Assembly: GCA_907165135.1 (NCBI GenBank)
Contig: OU015566.1
Span: forward strand, 9,284,157 to 9,348,156
Length of the DNA: 64,000 nucleotides
Origin: Oikopleura dioica
Lineage: Eukaryota > Chordata > Appendicularia > Copelata > Oikopleuridae
Reading direction: 5' to 3'
The position numbers were made by a program, and so were the translations under genes. Shown piece by piece: positions 47,539-58,984 of the stretch. Position 1 is the first letter of the stretch. Each line of letters opens with the position of its first letter. Below the pieces are notes generated by a model. The model was given only the letters and a program-made list of their open reading frames with translations. It had not been told where the DNA came from and did not search any database.

Positions 47539-48437
47539 TTAATATAAACTGGCTGGAAAGGCAGGTGAAATGAACGGTAAACGGATATGTTCTAGAGATT
47601 TTATTAAACAGAGCCTGGCATCATTCAACGCTTTATAATTTGTCTTTCTTAGTTGTTCCGGCGATAGAAGGTCCGTGTGGAAAGGCCAAGTCCGAAGGGA
47701 CTTCACAAACGTGCCAGTGAAGCTTTTCTTTGGGAGAGTTGTTTGGCTGTCGACCACGAGTGCGAGCATCGAAGCCTGACATCTGAAGACGATTTATTTT
47801 CAAATATATTCTGAAGAAGACTTACAGAATTACAAATGAATCGCCACTGGTTCATGTCTAGCTTCTGATTTACATCTTCGAACATTTCGTTGATTACTTT
47901 TTGAGAATAAAGGCCATCCGTTCGCTCGCCATTTAAAAATCGCTCTTTCTTCGCGTTATAATCGCTCAAAGCGGTTTGACAGCATGTTAAATACGCCTTT
48001 TGGACATCTGAGAACAATCAAACATTAATTTTTTCGAACAAATTCTACCTAAACAAGGCGTATTGTCGTAGTCATTATCTCGCATGCACCGCATGAGATT
48101 ACTCAACTCCGCATCGCAAGGATTTCCAATGGGCAAACTCTTTTCTGCGGCATAACTTCCCTCGACTAAACCATTAGATCTTGCAAAGGGCCGTTTTGCT
48201 GTATGAGAAGTTCCGTAACGAGTAGCAGTATTTGGCCGGCAGTAGATATCGCCAGTCTTTCTAAAAGAAAGATATTTGATCGAGCAAGAGATAAATTTAT
48301 TACCCAGCTTCAGATTTAAACTGTGACATCCATTTTCCCGCCTCGCGCTCGAGTCTTCTAACTTTCGGATTGCTCAATGAAGATTTGTGAAGCAAATAAG
48401 CATGCTTGACATTAATATTATTCGGCCGATTCGCCAT
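47539..48437 (-). CDS. Twin-CX9C (CHCH) protein, CHCHD1/MRPS37-like, with long C-terminal extension
   Basis: Exons 48437-48304, 48260-about 48050, and about 48009-47820, plus a final exon. The CHCH core has the spacing C-X9-C-X10-C-X9-C (CDAELSNLMRC...C...CLDVQKAYLTC), identical to that of CHCHD1/MRPS37, a mitochondrial small-subunit ribosomal protein imported through the MIA40 disulfide relay. That assignment rests mainly on the spacing and the MRC/NDYD context. The last exon can begin at either of two AGs 7 nt apart: one gives a tail ending GTTKKDKL (stop near 47635), the other a longer, more protein-like tail ending at 47539. Both are unlike the short human protein. It is the third gene of a tight four-gene run. 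Confidence 0.5.
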
Positions 48438-48530
48438 CTTAATGTTTTCGATTAATTTTAAATTTATAAAAAATAATGTCTTCAGCAGCGTACAAAAATA
48501 GTATGAAAAAAGAGAGAGAAAGGTAAATAT

Positions 48531-49902
48531 TCAGGATAAATTGAGCTCTTGTTTAGCTGAAGCCAAAAGCTCTTGTATTTGCTCCTCTGAGATCGATTCT
48601 TCAAGCTCAAAGTGGCTCAAGCTCTCATGATCTGCTTCAGAAGCGGAAACAGTGGATATCCTCTCGAGTTCCATTTGAAATTCTTCGAGCATTTTGGTAA
48701 TGTCATCTGAGCGCGGCTCTCTTGCGGAATCTTCCCCGTCTTCTACGTCTTTAATCGCTAATAACTGCGTGCTTCCGGTTCTTAGACTCGCTTGACTTTG
48801 TAAGAAGCTCAATCGCGAGTCGATTTCTCGAAGGCGCTTTTCTGACCTTGAGTCTTCGATGTTGACGGGGACGAGTGCCGTGGAGGAGAATTTGTTTTCA
48901 AGCTCGGTGTTTATTTGAGCCAATCTTTTCACGGATAATTATTGTTATAAATCGAGATTAAGCATAAAAAGCTTGAAAATATAGTTTCTTCCGTTCCTTA
49001 TTTCTGTATCAGTATTTTTCTCTTCTTCATCTTCCGTGGCCAGAATCGCTTCCAATCTATCCCTTTCATTTTTTGTCAAAATGTCGCCTGACGCGGCGAG
49101 TTCTTTGTTTCGCTCAATGAAGTTCGCCCTCTTTTCAGATCGCTCTAAAAGACGCGCTAATTCTTCGTCCTCTTCTTCCCCCAGAAGGGATTCTACTTTG
49201 GTTGGAACTGCTTGAGCCCCCTCCTCGAGAACTTCAGTTTGGTAGAAGATCCGTTCGTCCACATCCGTCATGTTTGATTCTAAATCATACATTTATCACT
49301 AGGGCTACCACATAAAATTACTCGAAAAATTATACATAAATTATCACCAATTACCAACTAACATATCTACCTGAAGAAGAGGCGGAAATAAGATCCCTTG
49401 GTGTTCTGTGACTTCCCGAACCATCTCTTAATTTGCCCTGTTCGGAAGAAGAGCCCGCTTCGAGTTGGTGCACCAGGTCAGGGTATTCTTTAAAATACAA
49501 ATCTTCCAGCACAGAAACACCCTTTTTGCCCAACAAATGCCGAAGCTTGTAAAAGCCTTCAGCATTTTCTTTTCTCAAAGTCTCAGTTTCCTCACGAATC
49601 TGCATCTGTCGCGCTCGTAATTCAACAAGAGTCAAATCATTTGACTGAATCTTTGCTAAATTGCTACTTTGATTGAAATTCTAAAGGATTATAAAATTAC
49701 CCAGGCCGCGTTTGAGTTTTTGATCTTCTTCCGATTCAAAGCTCTTTTTCTCCTTGCCCGATTTTGATCGTCTCGATTTTCTATCTCCACTAGATCTGAC
49801 TGTATCCTCGCAATCATCGACTGGAATATTCAATTCGCGAGGCGGTTCTGGGGACAGAATTTCCATCGAACGAAAGGAACTTACACTCTCCCGTCCATTC
49901 AT
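48531..49902 (-). CDS. FSIP1: FSIP1, fibrous sheath-interacting protein 1
   Basis: Coiled-coil protein of the sperm tail; the mammalian protein binds the AKAP4 fibrous sheath and has been linked to spermatid intraflagellar transport. The predicted chain matches FSIP1 in order: VDERIFYQTEVLEE, then ANFIERNKELA...DILTKNERDRLEAIL, then RLAQINTEL, EKRLREIDSRLSFL and finally SISEEQIQELLASAKQEL. The introns before the last exon are canonical and short (about 45-75 nt); the last one (48996-48925, 72 nt) runs from GA to AG. Without it the chain would stop at 48945 and lose the conserved last third. ATG 49902 follows TTTTTATTAG directly, a trans-splice-acceptor pattern, and lies 45 bp after the GARS1 stop. 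Serine-rich at the N-terminus. Confidence 0.8.
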
Positions 49903-49920
49903 TCTAATAAAAAGAAGTTG
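49903..49920 (-). promoter_or_regulatory. Probable trans-splice acceptor before FSIP1
   Basis: CTTCTTTTTATTAG ends one base before the FSIP1 ATG and lies in the 45-bp gap after the GARS1 stop. A pyrimidine tract plus AG with no upstream exon is what a spliced-leader acceptor in an operon looks like. Similar AGs precede the CHCH gene (ATTAAG|ATG) and GARS1 (ATACAG). Confidence 0.5.
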
Positions 49921-49947
49921 AGACAACTTTTACTTTCGGACGAGATT

Positions 49948-52447
49948 TTAGTTCATGTCTCTTTTAAAGTTATGAATATGCATCAAAAGCTCTGGCTTTC
50001 CAAGCTGGACTGCAACATCGGCCAAACTGGCGAGAAGTTTTCCAACGTCGGGTTCAGAATACTTCATCCCGTTTGTAGTGCGCTTGAAGTTTTCGCGAAG
50101 CGTAAATTGGTCTGGACTGTCCAAAAACTCTTCTTGCCAGAGGTACTTTTTCTCTGCCTGGGCGAAGGAAATTTCATTATTGGTAAGTTGATGGATCAAT
50201 GGAGCGACTTCGTTGACATTAATCCGGAGTTGAGTGAGTGTGTCACGATCCCGGAGAGAAACTTTAATAAGCTTTCGCAAATTGTCGACTGTTGAAATAA
50301 ATCATAATTTTTGAAAAGCTTTCCTGTGGCAGGAGAGTATCTGAAGGTATCATAATCGATGACAACCCCATACGGAACTCCAATTTCATCAATCAAACTA
50401 TACTTTCTGCCGATAGTTTTTCCTCCAGTGTCTGACCGATAATCAACATTCAAAGCGGACAGTTGATCACAAATTAATTTTGAAATAGAATGAGCTTTTT
50501 CATCCAATTCTTTGATGTTGACAATCGTCATAACGGAAGTCTTGTATGGTGCAAGAGCGGGCTAAAGTACGAATTTGAAAATCAATGAGATGCTGGAAAC
50601 ATACTGGAAAGGTGAAGAACTTTCTCCCATCAACTTCTCTCTGCTGAAAGTTGTGCTCAAGAAGCGCAACTAGAATCCTTCCAAGACCAAAGGACGGTTC
50701 AATGACTTCAGGATAAAAAGACTCCACTTGAACATTTCTGATTTCTTCTTTTATCAATAGTTCGTTTTTCGCAACTGAGACGCCCTCGATTTCGATAAAA
50801 TCAGAATCATCTTCTGATATTCTTTGAATCTGCTCCTGGTTCATGCTCTTGACGAATTTGAGTACTTCCGGTGTCTTTTTGAACTTTTTCGGAGCCTTGA
50901 CTTTGATTCCATAGATTTTTACCGGTTTAGGTTCTGTTAGCTGCCTTTCTGCCATCAGACTTGTTCCACTCGCCTCAACGTGATTTTTAAGATCATAAGA
51001 GCCACGATTAGCCAATCCTCCACACTCTATCCAGCCCTGCCGTGTCATTATTTCCAAATCCCAGCAATCTTTAGCATAATGCGCAAGCTCGTGTTCCAGG
51101 TGCTGTCTGAATCTGATCTTCGACTGATCGATTCCGAGAGTCATCAGAAATTGAAAAGTCTTGACCAGATATGATGCTAAAATTGGCGAGCTAACAATCC
51201 CAGACTGAAGAATCTCATCGACTTTGAGCGCTTGAATGCTACGACCGCTTGTTTGAGCATCTCTCGAAAGAACAGGCAATACTTGCTCAAGCTCTGGCGA
51301 ATTTAATTTGATATCATCGTCTTTAGGATCGTAGAAATGCTGCAATTCCATCATCTGAAACTCTCGGCAACGTAGTAGGCCCCCACTAGCTTTGATCTCA
51401 TTTCGAAATGATGTTCCAATTTGAGCGACTGAAAATGGCAAGTTTCCGTTATTGTGATGGAGTATCCTTGGGAACACTGTGTACACGCCTTGACTTGTTT
51501 CCGGCCGAAGAAAACCGAAATTATCACCACTTTCGTCCGGTCCAAGTTTGCAAGAAAACATCAGCTTGAAATTCGTCGGCGCTGAGAAAACCCCTTCGCC
51601 GAAATATTTCCTCAGTAGTTTTTCAATGACTGAATGGTCTGGCGATTCCACCAACAAAAGATCTTCTTCAAGCTCTTTTGCGGAGAATTTATTTGAAGAT
51701 CTTTCTTTCTCGATCTTTGAAGAAAGCAGCTGATCAACTCTGAAAAATTCTCCAGTTTTGATTTCTTTCACCATCATATCGGCAAATTTTTCGGTGTGGC
51801 CAGATCCTTGAAGAACTTTCTCGGGCGTCATGATTGCCGTGTCAATTTCAAAAACAGTTGGCTTGCCATTTACGAAGATTTTTTTCCATGCATTGATGAC
51901 GTTATTCTTCAACTTTGTTCCAAGCGGCCCAAAGTCGTATAATCCCGCTCCTCCGCCATAAATCTCTCCACTTTGAGCATAAATAAACCGGTTTTTAATA
52001 GTTTGAACGAAGCCAGCGGAGTCGAAGAAGTCGTCAGCCAGAAGAATTTCGCGTTCAAGGTCTTCGAGTTCCTTTTTCAATTTCTTTAATATCGTTACTT
52101 CTTCTTTTACGTCCGGATCATTTTTTAACTTCATGGATTTTATCTTCTCTGCTTGAGTTTTAATATTTTCTTGAGTTGGGCCGAGCTGTTGCCGTACTCG
52201 CTCTTGGCCTTCGATCGTCTTCAAAAAGTCTTCAAACTACTAATTTCTTACTCGAAAGAAATTCGTCTACTAGAGCATGAAAACCTTCCCATAAGTCGAA
52301 CCTCTTCTGTCTACGCAAAGCCTCAAGCTCTCTCCTTCTCGCCTCACCTTCAAGAACGACTGCTTTTGAATTTTGTGGAGTCACCGCTTCGAATCTTCTA
52401 GCGGATGTGCCAAGAAGTCGCCTGATTCCGACATTATATTTGTACAT
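49948..52447 (-). CDS. GARS1: Glycyl-tRNA synthetase (cytosolic/mitochondrial)
   Basis: Class II aminoacyl-tRNA synthetase that charges tRNA-Gly. Exons 52447-52271, 52218-50605, 50561-50342 and 50288-49948 sum to 783 residues (human 739). The first exon reads as a mitochondrial presequence (YNVGIRRLLGTSARRF), so dual localisation is likely. A WHEP-like helical region follows (QERVRQQLGPTQ...). Catalytic core: GGGAGLYDFGPLGTKLKN, motif 2 FRNEI...GLLRCREFQMME, motif 3 EPSFGLGRILVALLEH. The C-terminal anticodon-binding domain has GRKYSLIDEIGVPYGV and VSLRDRDTLTQL. The last intron (50341-50289, 53 nt) runs GA..AG and is required to join IDYDT to LRDRD; unspliced, the frame goes to nonsense. Confidence 0.94.
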
Positions 52448-52559
52448 TGTCTGAGCCACAAATCTGTATAAATTTGAATGAACACTAAAATTGTCATTGG
52501 AAAGGAAAAAGTTTATTTTTTCACTAGGAATGCTGACAGTGTGATGGCAGAGTGTGATT

Positions 52560-54265
52560 TTAAAAGCGCATAGATAGCGCAGTGGCAGTTTGGGTTCGAG
52601 ATCCACCAGTTCGCTTTGCCTATTTAGTAAATTTAGGTAAAAGAGGGAAAATTAAGAAAAATGTTACCTTTGTTTCTGTTTCTTCGGAGAAAAACGCCTT
52701 CCACAGCCGAAGAGTTTCATCTTCGCCAAGTGTGCAGACGTACTTTCCGCAGGGTGACTGACTCGAACAGAGAATTCGACCATCGTGTCCATCGAAATCC
52801 GTCATGTGCGTAAATTTTGGGTACTTCCAGAGGCGAAGGACATTATTCGGATATCCGTGACAAGTGATGATCTCTCGCAGCCGCTCATTCCAGTGGATTC
52901 CGCTCACCTGGCACTCAGTATCGACATCGAGCACTTTCTGGCCGGTGTTGCCGTTCCAGATTATCATTTTCTTGCAAGCAGCGCCTTTTTATGATCAGAA
53001 TTACGCCAATATCATGCTTAACTCACCTCCTCCGGATGCGAGCAATTGTGGTTTCCATGGACACCACTGAACAGCTTTGACTCCAGCTTGGTGCTCCTCA
53101 AGTTTATGCATCGGTTCGTTGAATGAGCTGCCGATGTCGTTGCTCCACAATCCTATGACATTGTCGATGCCACCAGACGCGAGAAGACGTCCATCAGGAG
53201 ACCAGCTCAATCCGGAAACTTCTTCAGTGTGGACCTAGAAAATCAACAATTTAAGGAGAAGACAACAAAGACTCACATTGAATTTGGATAAAAATGGATT
53301 GGGCTTTCGCACATCGTAATTATGAATCTCTCCTGATTTGGATCCGCAAGTAAGGAGCCAGGGAACATCGCCCTGTCCAACAGCGATGGACGATACTCGA
53401 GCAGCGTGGCCTCTCATTTTTCGAAGACTCTGCATCTCTGTCGCATCCCAAACATGAGTTCTGTTGCGACTATCTCCAAACGAAATGTTGCACTCGTCGA
53501 TCCACTTGATAGACGTCACCTTTGTGTTCTCTTCTAGTGAACACAACTCACTAGAATTTCACGGTTCTGTTTAATCGAAAAATGAAGGACTTACTTGATC
53601 TCGCTCGTTTCCGCGTTCCACATAAAGATCTGATTCGCCAGAGCAACCGCAATGATATTATTCTCTCCCCAATCGAGTATGTTGATGTTGAAATCCTTCT
53701 CGACATTTGGGGCATCGAGGATCTTGTCGACGGAAGTCTCGACGTATCGTATCGATGTTTTTGCTTTGGTGCTCTTTTGCGCAGAAAAGACGAGTTTGCT
53801 TCCGTAAGCGGAGCCGGGCATCATTTTCGGCTTGTTTCCGTACGAGAGAATTCCTCGCTAATAAATGATCAGATTTGACTTTTCAAACAGCGTTACCTGA
53901 GTGTTGTTGGCCGCAACACTTCCAATAGTGGCCAACAAGTCCTTCTCCTCCTTGTCAATCGGCGTCTGATTGCTCAAAGTCATCTCGCTCATGAGAGCCG
54001 AGTAGTCCGCATCTGCCCCCAACTTCGGCATAAATCTATCGCCGCCGGTGCCACGTGAAGGTGACTTTGAAGCGCTTCTGCTGCGATTCTTCTCAGATGA
54101 TTTCTTCGAGTGGTTGAGGCCTCCCTTCGATGTATTCAGGGTCGAGTTATTCATCGAGTTGTTTTGCATGGCCTTGTTCTTTGCATCGCGCCGAGCGATT
54201 CGACTGTCTTTGTTGATTTGGCCATCAAGTCGCAGCTTATTTTCCATGTCGTGATACAGAGACAT
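52560..54265 (-). CDS. CDC20: CDC20, activator of the anaphase-promoting complex
   Basis: WD40 co-activator and substrate receptor of APC/C at mitosis. Six exons with short introns. The N-terminus carries a C-box (DRFMP, family consensus DR-F/Y-IP) after a basic Ser/Asn-rich stretch. The seven-bladed propeller starts near ILDAP and shows CDC20-type rather than FZR1-type signatures: SWSPDGRLLASGGIDN, VKAVQWCPWKPQLLASGGG, ITCHGYPNN and LGEDETLRLWKAF. The tail after the last blade is short and ends in MRF; the usual terminal Ile-Arg (IR) tail is not seen. The last exon (about 52620-52560) is antisense to a tRNA-like stretch. A KEN box is not obvious. Confidence 0.88.
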
Positions 54266-54591
54266 TCTGAAGCCAATTAACTGAGTGCGGTGGACCTACG
54301 CCTCTTGTTATTCTAGCTTCTTTCTAGAGATCACGCTAAAAACTCTAGCTGTCGCTTTCTCTCTCGTCCGCTTCAAAGTGAAAGATCGTTACTTTTTGAA
54401 CAGTTTTTGAACGGCGTGACAAGATGCTATCTTGAAAATAGGCGTAACGATGCTTAGACCGAACCAGTATGACAAACATACCTTGCTACGGTATTTTCTT
54501 GTTTTTGACTATTGAAAAGATATATTATCCGTTTTGAACTTGGTGGCAGGTAGCAAAATTTAAGAAAGTACAAGAGTATTGATTTAAACTA

Positions 54592-57567
54592 TCAGAAAAA
54601 TTTATCGAAAAGATGGCCTGTTCTGTCGATGTTCTCCAACATTATATTCCGCGCGTCTGTCAGGAAAATATCTGTATTAACTCCTTAACAGCATTTTTAT
54701 AGGTTTGATAAGAAATAATAGACCTTGAAATTTGCTTTCGAGTAATTCAGCAGTCGGCGGGTGGCAGTGAAGATATCCCCAAATTGAGTTCAACAACAGA
54801 AAAACGTGATACGGAGCGCAGAACTCGTAGATAAGTGATGTTTGCGCGATGATTTCCGGAATGATTCCGGACTTGGAAAGAAGGGTGACAAGACTGATTG
54901 ACTCTCGCAACTCTTTCTGGCAAGAGACAGCGTCGGTGAAGCGACAGGCTTCCCAAAAAGCAAGAAGTTGGTTCATTTTTGCGCGAAATATGAAAGTCAT
55001 CCTTATTTCGTGCTGAAAATTTTTTCCGAAAAGAATAAAAAAACAAGTTTTACGGCACTCTCCTATTAAAAATTCTCCAATCGTCGGCCAAAACAGAGAT
55101 AAGCGGGAAAGTTAACTTTGGAATACTTTTCAGCAAGACCAGATCTTTCTCCAAATTAGTTCTTTGCACGCCTCTGCCAACAGGAACAGGCCAAAAAGAC
55201 TCAATATCTGGATGCTCTTCGCAAAAAACTTCCGTAAACAACGATACAGCGGTGTTAGTCAGCAAAAGTTTCGCTTCTTCTTTTTCAACAGTGTTCAGAA
55301 CTTCTTTTATGAATTGGAGAACAACGGAGTTCAACTGAGAGTCTTCTTCGATTTCCTCTGGAGGGATGACCCGGCGCTTTTTTGCACCTTTGCCGATTAT
55401 TCCGACACCCATTATATTCGGCGCTTTTTGAGATATTTTTTGAGCTTGTTCCAAAAGCTTAAATTGCCTAAAAATCAAGCTATTTTTGATGAAACTTACC
55501 GAAACTTTCTTTTTCTCAGGAACTTCGAATTCAACTTGTTTTCTTTTGTGGCTCTTTCTCACTGAGTCGAACATGAATCTCAATATTGTCGAAAAACTTG
55601 CTGCATCTTCAGAAGCCGCTTTGATCCAAAAGCTCCACATTTTTGGAAAAACTTCATCATATTCTGCAGTCAAGAAAATAGGGAAATCTAACGTCATTGC
55701 TTCTAGTGCCAAATTCAGACTCGTTGGTGCTTCTTTTAGCTAAAAAATGATCTCAAGATATCGGCGAACAAAGAAATTGTTTTACCTTGAGTTTTCTGAT
55801 AATTTCTACTGCAATAATCATCGATTCTGGATCGCGAAGTTTAAACGCGTCGAGAATATTTGCGATTTTATGGGTCAAATGATCGATTGTTCGTTCTTGA
55901 ATGATCTTTTTCACTACAAGTAACGAGCTGGATAAAGTCTTCTTTACATTGAACCTACCATTTGTTGCAGATGGATCTGATGGCTCATTTGTTTCGTTTA
56001 GTTCTGTCAAGATTAGCAAATTTTTAGCAAGGCCTTGTGGTCACTAGAAGGAAACGAACATTAGCCATAAAATTTTTGATGAAAGAACTTACTGAGGAGC
56101 TTCAAAGGCGTCGGAGATGGCTTTGCTCAAGCAGTCTTTTTCTTGATTTAGGAAGGTCTCCTTGACCAGCTTTACCAGCGCAGTTTGAGCCTGAAGATCT
56201 TTGACGCTTTTGAGCAGCTTTGAAAGACAGAAAATTCTATTCGATTCATCTGTCGAGATCATCGTCATCCTCAGAAGTCTGTAAGCTGGATCGACACTGG
56301 TCATCGTCGAGGGAATCGTGATTTTGTTTAGCATTTGATTCGTTTCATTCCTCGTCTCATTCTTTGTCGACAAACTTTGATCCTCCAACTTGTCAAGGAT
56401 ATTCGATAGAATATCGCGGAGGACGAAGCGTATTTCTGTTTCCGTTTCTTCGAATTCTCCGTCTCCATTGACGATCGAAACGAATATGTGCATCAAGTCA
56501 AATGAATGCGACTCAGAGGAGATGTTTGAGACATTAGCTTTGAAAAAGGTCGAGAAAATTTCGAAAAAATGATAATTCAGCAATTGGATTTTTGTGGATT
56601 TGTCGACCCTAACCTTTGATATCATCAATTTTCATGTCTGGGTGTTTCTCCACTTTCTGCTTGTGCATTTCCTGGAGAAGCCCTGGCGTGATATATTTGG
56701 CCGCTTGTTTGGTGATTCTACGAACGAGCTCTACTTTTTCCTTTTTGATGCTGCTCTTCAAAATGTGGATCAAATAGACGGTCCACATGAAAACATGTTC
56801 GTTGTGCGGCGTGAGCGGCTTCAAAAGACAATCAGTAACTATGTCCGGTTTTATCTCACTGAGGTACTCGAGAATCACTGTAAGAGCGTGAAGTTGCGCT
56901 TCGTTCTCGTCGCTAGCTCGGCGGAAGGTTTCGAAGGCGTTCTTGAGAAGCATGGATAGAATGAACTCGGGCTTGGAAATGGCGATCGAAGCGAGAATCC
57001 AGTCCAGAACGGGTTTTATGTCATGTGCTTGCTTGATTATGTAGTCGATCAGTGAGCTGTCTCCTCGATCGATGGAGTAGTGAATCCCGGTGACGATCAT
57101 ACACGAAAGCGAGCTAAACACAGCAACGTCGCTTTGCCCAAATCTTCTTGTAGTTTGAATATTGTTAATCGGAAACTTGTCGACCTTCACCAATTCAATT
57201 CCGATGCTCTTTACTGTCATAATCGCCCAGTAAGTCAGCTCCGGTACCCAAGCCTCGGCAGTTTCTTTCTCAAGCATGAGCTTTTGCAACTCGCCCAGGG
57301 CCATTTTGAGGTCTCGTTCGCCATTTGCGTCTGGTCGTAGATTCCGTATTTCTGGAAGAGTTAAATGCATGACTGTTGGGTTGCGGAAAATGTTTCGTTT
57401 TGCAGCAGCAGCAATGTTGTCCAAAATATCTTCACGAGCGACGGGACATGTTCGAAGTAGGGGAGGCAGTCCTGGATCATGTCTTCCTGATTACCTTTGC
57501 GGATTAAATTTGAAAGACTATCAACGATCGTCGACGATGGTCCGTTCATCGTCCGATTTCGTTCCAT
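54592..57567 (-). CDS. INTS5: Integrator complex subunit 5
   Basis: Helical scaffold subunit of Integrator, which cleaves snRNA precursors and terminates paused transcription. Nine or so exons with short introns. Similarity to INTS5 runs through the chain: an N-terminal helical region with AVFSSLSCMIV...DYIIKQAHDIKPVLDWILASIA matching the TLMDIYVQCLSAL...FDWVVAHI region, GVGIIGKGAKKRRVI matching the VIGRGLKPPK segment, and LLAFWEACR...YEFCAPYHVFLLLNSIWGYL near the end. The last exon, reached by a 52-nt intron (GTCTAT...TACAG), encodes ENIDRTGHLFDKFF, matching the conserved C-terminal NIDRLGLFSGRF. A readthrough of that intron would stop at 54677. It is the first gene of the minus-strand cluster. 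Human INTS5 has about 1019 residues. Confidence 0.82.
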
Positions 57568-58032
57568 TCTAAATGAGTGAATGAGTTCATTTAAAAATAT
57601 TACAAATTATAAGTTCAATAATCAATTTCTCGGGGCTGTCTCTAAAATGGTATAATTATAACTGTATGATTCAGTAAACGAAAACAGTACTGTAGGTATT
57701 AAATTTATCATGAAACACGGTCAATCGGTTCTGAAGATGGAGAAAGTCCTCTTCGAGATTTCTGGAGCGGACCAATCAGAGCGCCCCGTACTCTGCGAAG
57801 AAGAAAACCATAAAATGCCCACCTGGAGACGAAAATTGTTTATCTTGACTGTTGAGCGGGTCAACTTGAGCCTCGACCTAATTCACACGTGATCGCTCAT
57901 TCTGATAACATCCGCATGCGACTTGCCCTAAAATAACAGAAATTACTTTTTTACTCAGACACACAGTAGCTGAAAGAGACAAATAACCCGCTGAATGGAG
58001 AAAATATTCTTTTGACTTTCTCAACTTCGACC
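57568..58032. other. Divergent promoter region between INTS5 and a plus-strand gene
   Basis: About 465 bp between two start codons facing away from each other. A 60-codon plus-strand frame at 57710-57892 has no domain or splice support. Likely holds both promoters; no element recognised. Confidence 0.4.
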
Positions 58033-58635
58033 ATGGCAAAGTTGAGTAACCAGCAGAGATTACTACTAGAAAGGTTCCACCCAAAGTTTGACATCAAGGG
58101 CCATCTCTCCCGTGATCAATTCCAGGGGATCATCTCCAAATATCTTTTCTCCAGCCGAGGAACCCGCAAAACCCCGCGTAGAAATGTGCAAAGTCTCCGA
58201 TCTGCATTTCGTGATTACGATTTTCGACCAGAGGAATCGTCAAAATTGAAGAGCGAGGAAATTCAGCAGCCAAAGAAGCAGCATTCGTTTTCAGAGATAT
58301 TTCAGGTCGAGAAATGGATCTCACCGGAAAAAGGGCGATTAGAATGGAAGAGCACTAGAATGATCCAAAATTGGAATGCGAAAAGGATCGACAATTTCGA
58401 ATGCCTCTTGAGAAGACACAAAAGCGCTGAAAAATTTATCAAAAGCAGGGAAGAGCGAATTAGTAAGCACAAGAATAATATATCGAAAATTGAAGAACGT
58501 TTCGCCTTGGAACCAGGTGAAATCATGGAAGTGGAGGAGAAACAAACGAAAAGAAAGCTCATAGTTAGGGCCCAGCCGCAAAAAATGGCCAACTCGAAAT
58601 CGCTGTTTTTTTCAAAATCTGTCATGATAGGATGA
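58033..58635 (+). CDS. Small basic protein, unknown, intronless
   Basis: A 200-residue frame starts at ATG 58033 in a strong context (ACCATGG). The N-terminus (ERFHPKFDIKGHLSRDQFQGIISKYL) resembles one degenerate EF-hand helix-loop-helix; the rest is rich in Lys/Arg/Glu with helical stretches (RISKHKNNISKIEERF) and ends in a basic tail. No intron is needed. I cannot assign a family. It is about 160 bp from the start of the giant inverted repeat, so it could be a host gene next to the element or a gene carried by it; opposite-strand frames of similar length lower confidence. Confidence 0.5.
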   Translation: MAKLSNQQRLLLERFHPKFDIKGHLSRDQFQGIISKYLFSSRGTRKTPRRNVQSLRSAFRDYDFRPEESSKLKSEEIQQPKKQHSFSEIFQVEKWISPEKGRLEWKSTRMIQNWNAKRIDNFECLLRRHKSAEKFIKSREERISKHKNNISKIEERFALEPGEIMEVEEKQTKRKLIVRAQPQKMANSKSLFFSKSVMIG

Positions 58636-58798
58636 TAGAGCAGCTCAAGCTGAACAACTTTCATATTGAAGACTTTTTGAAAAACCTTTGTTGTGTGACC
58701 GGAAATGACCTGCAAAAGTCCGAAAATCGCACCAAAATCGGTTTTTTGGCCTGCGCAAGGTGTGCGCATCGGAAAAGTGTCTTTTTTCTTCTTAATGA

Positions 58799-58819
58799 AT
58801 AGCTCAGGCTCTGAGCTAT
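58799..58819. repeat. Perfect hairpin, left arm outer end
   Basis: ATAGCTCAG-GCT-CTGAGCTAT: 9-bp stem and 3-nt loop. Its mirror lies at 63973-63993. Confidence 0.8.
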
Positions 58820-58984
58820 CTGTAGGTACCAAAAAAGTGGTCTTGGTACCCATTTTTTCTGAGTAAAGACTGTCGGAAAGTACCGGAAACCAGCGAAAAA
58901 TGGCAAAAATGCCGGAAATTAAGGATAGGCTTCTAACTACTACATCCTTTTCGTCCTCGACGTTTAAAAACACTTAAGGTCAAC

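Noticed and set aside
52565-52620. tRNA gene on the plus strand
   Set aside because: A-box-like and B-box-like motifs are only about 6 nt apart, leaving no room for an anticodon arm; it can be at most a fragment.
57710-57892. 60-codon plus-strand gene
   Set aside because: Single short frame with no domain or splice sites, in a likely promoter region.
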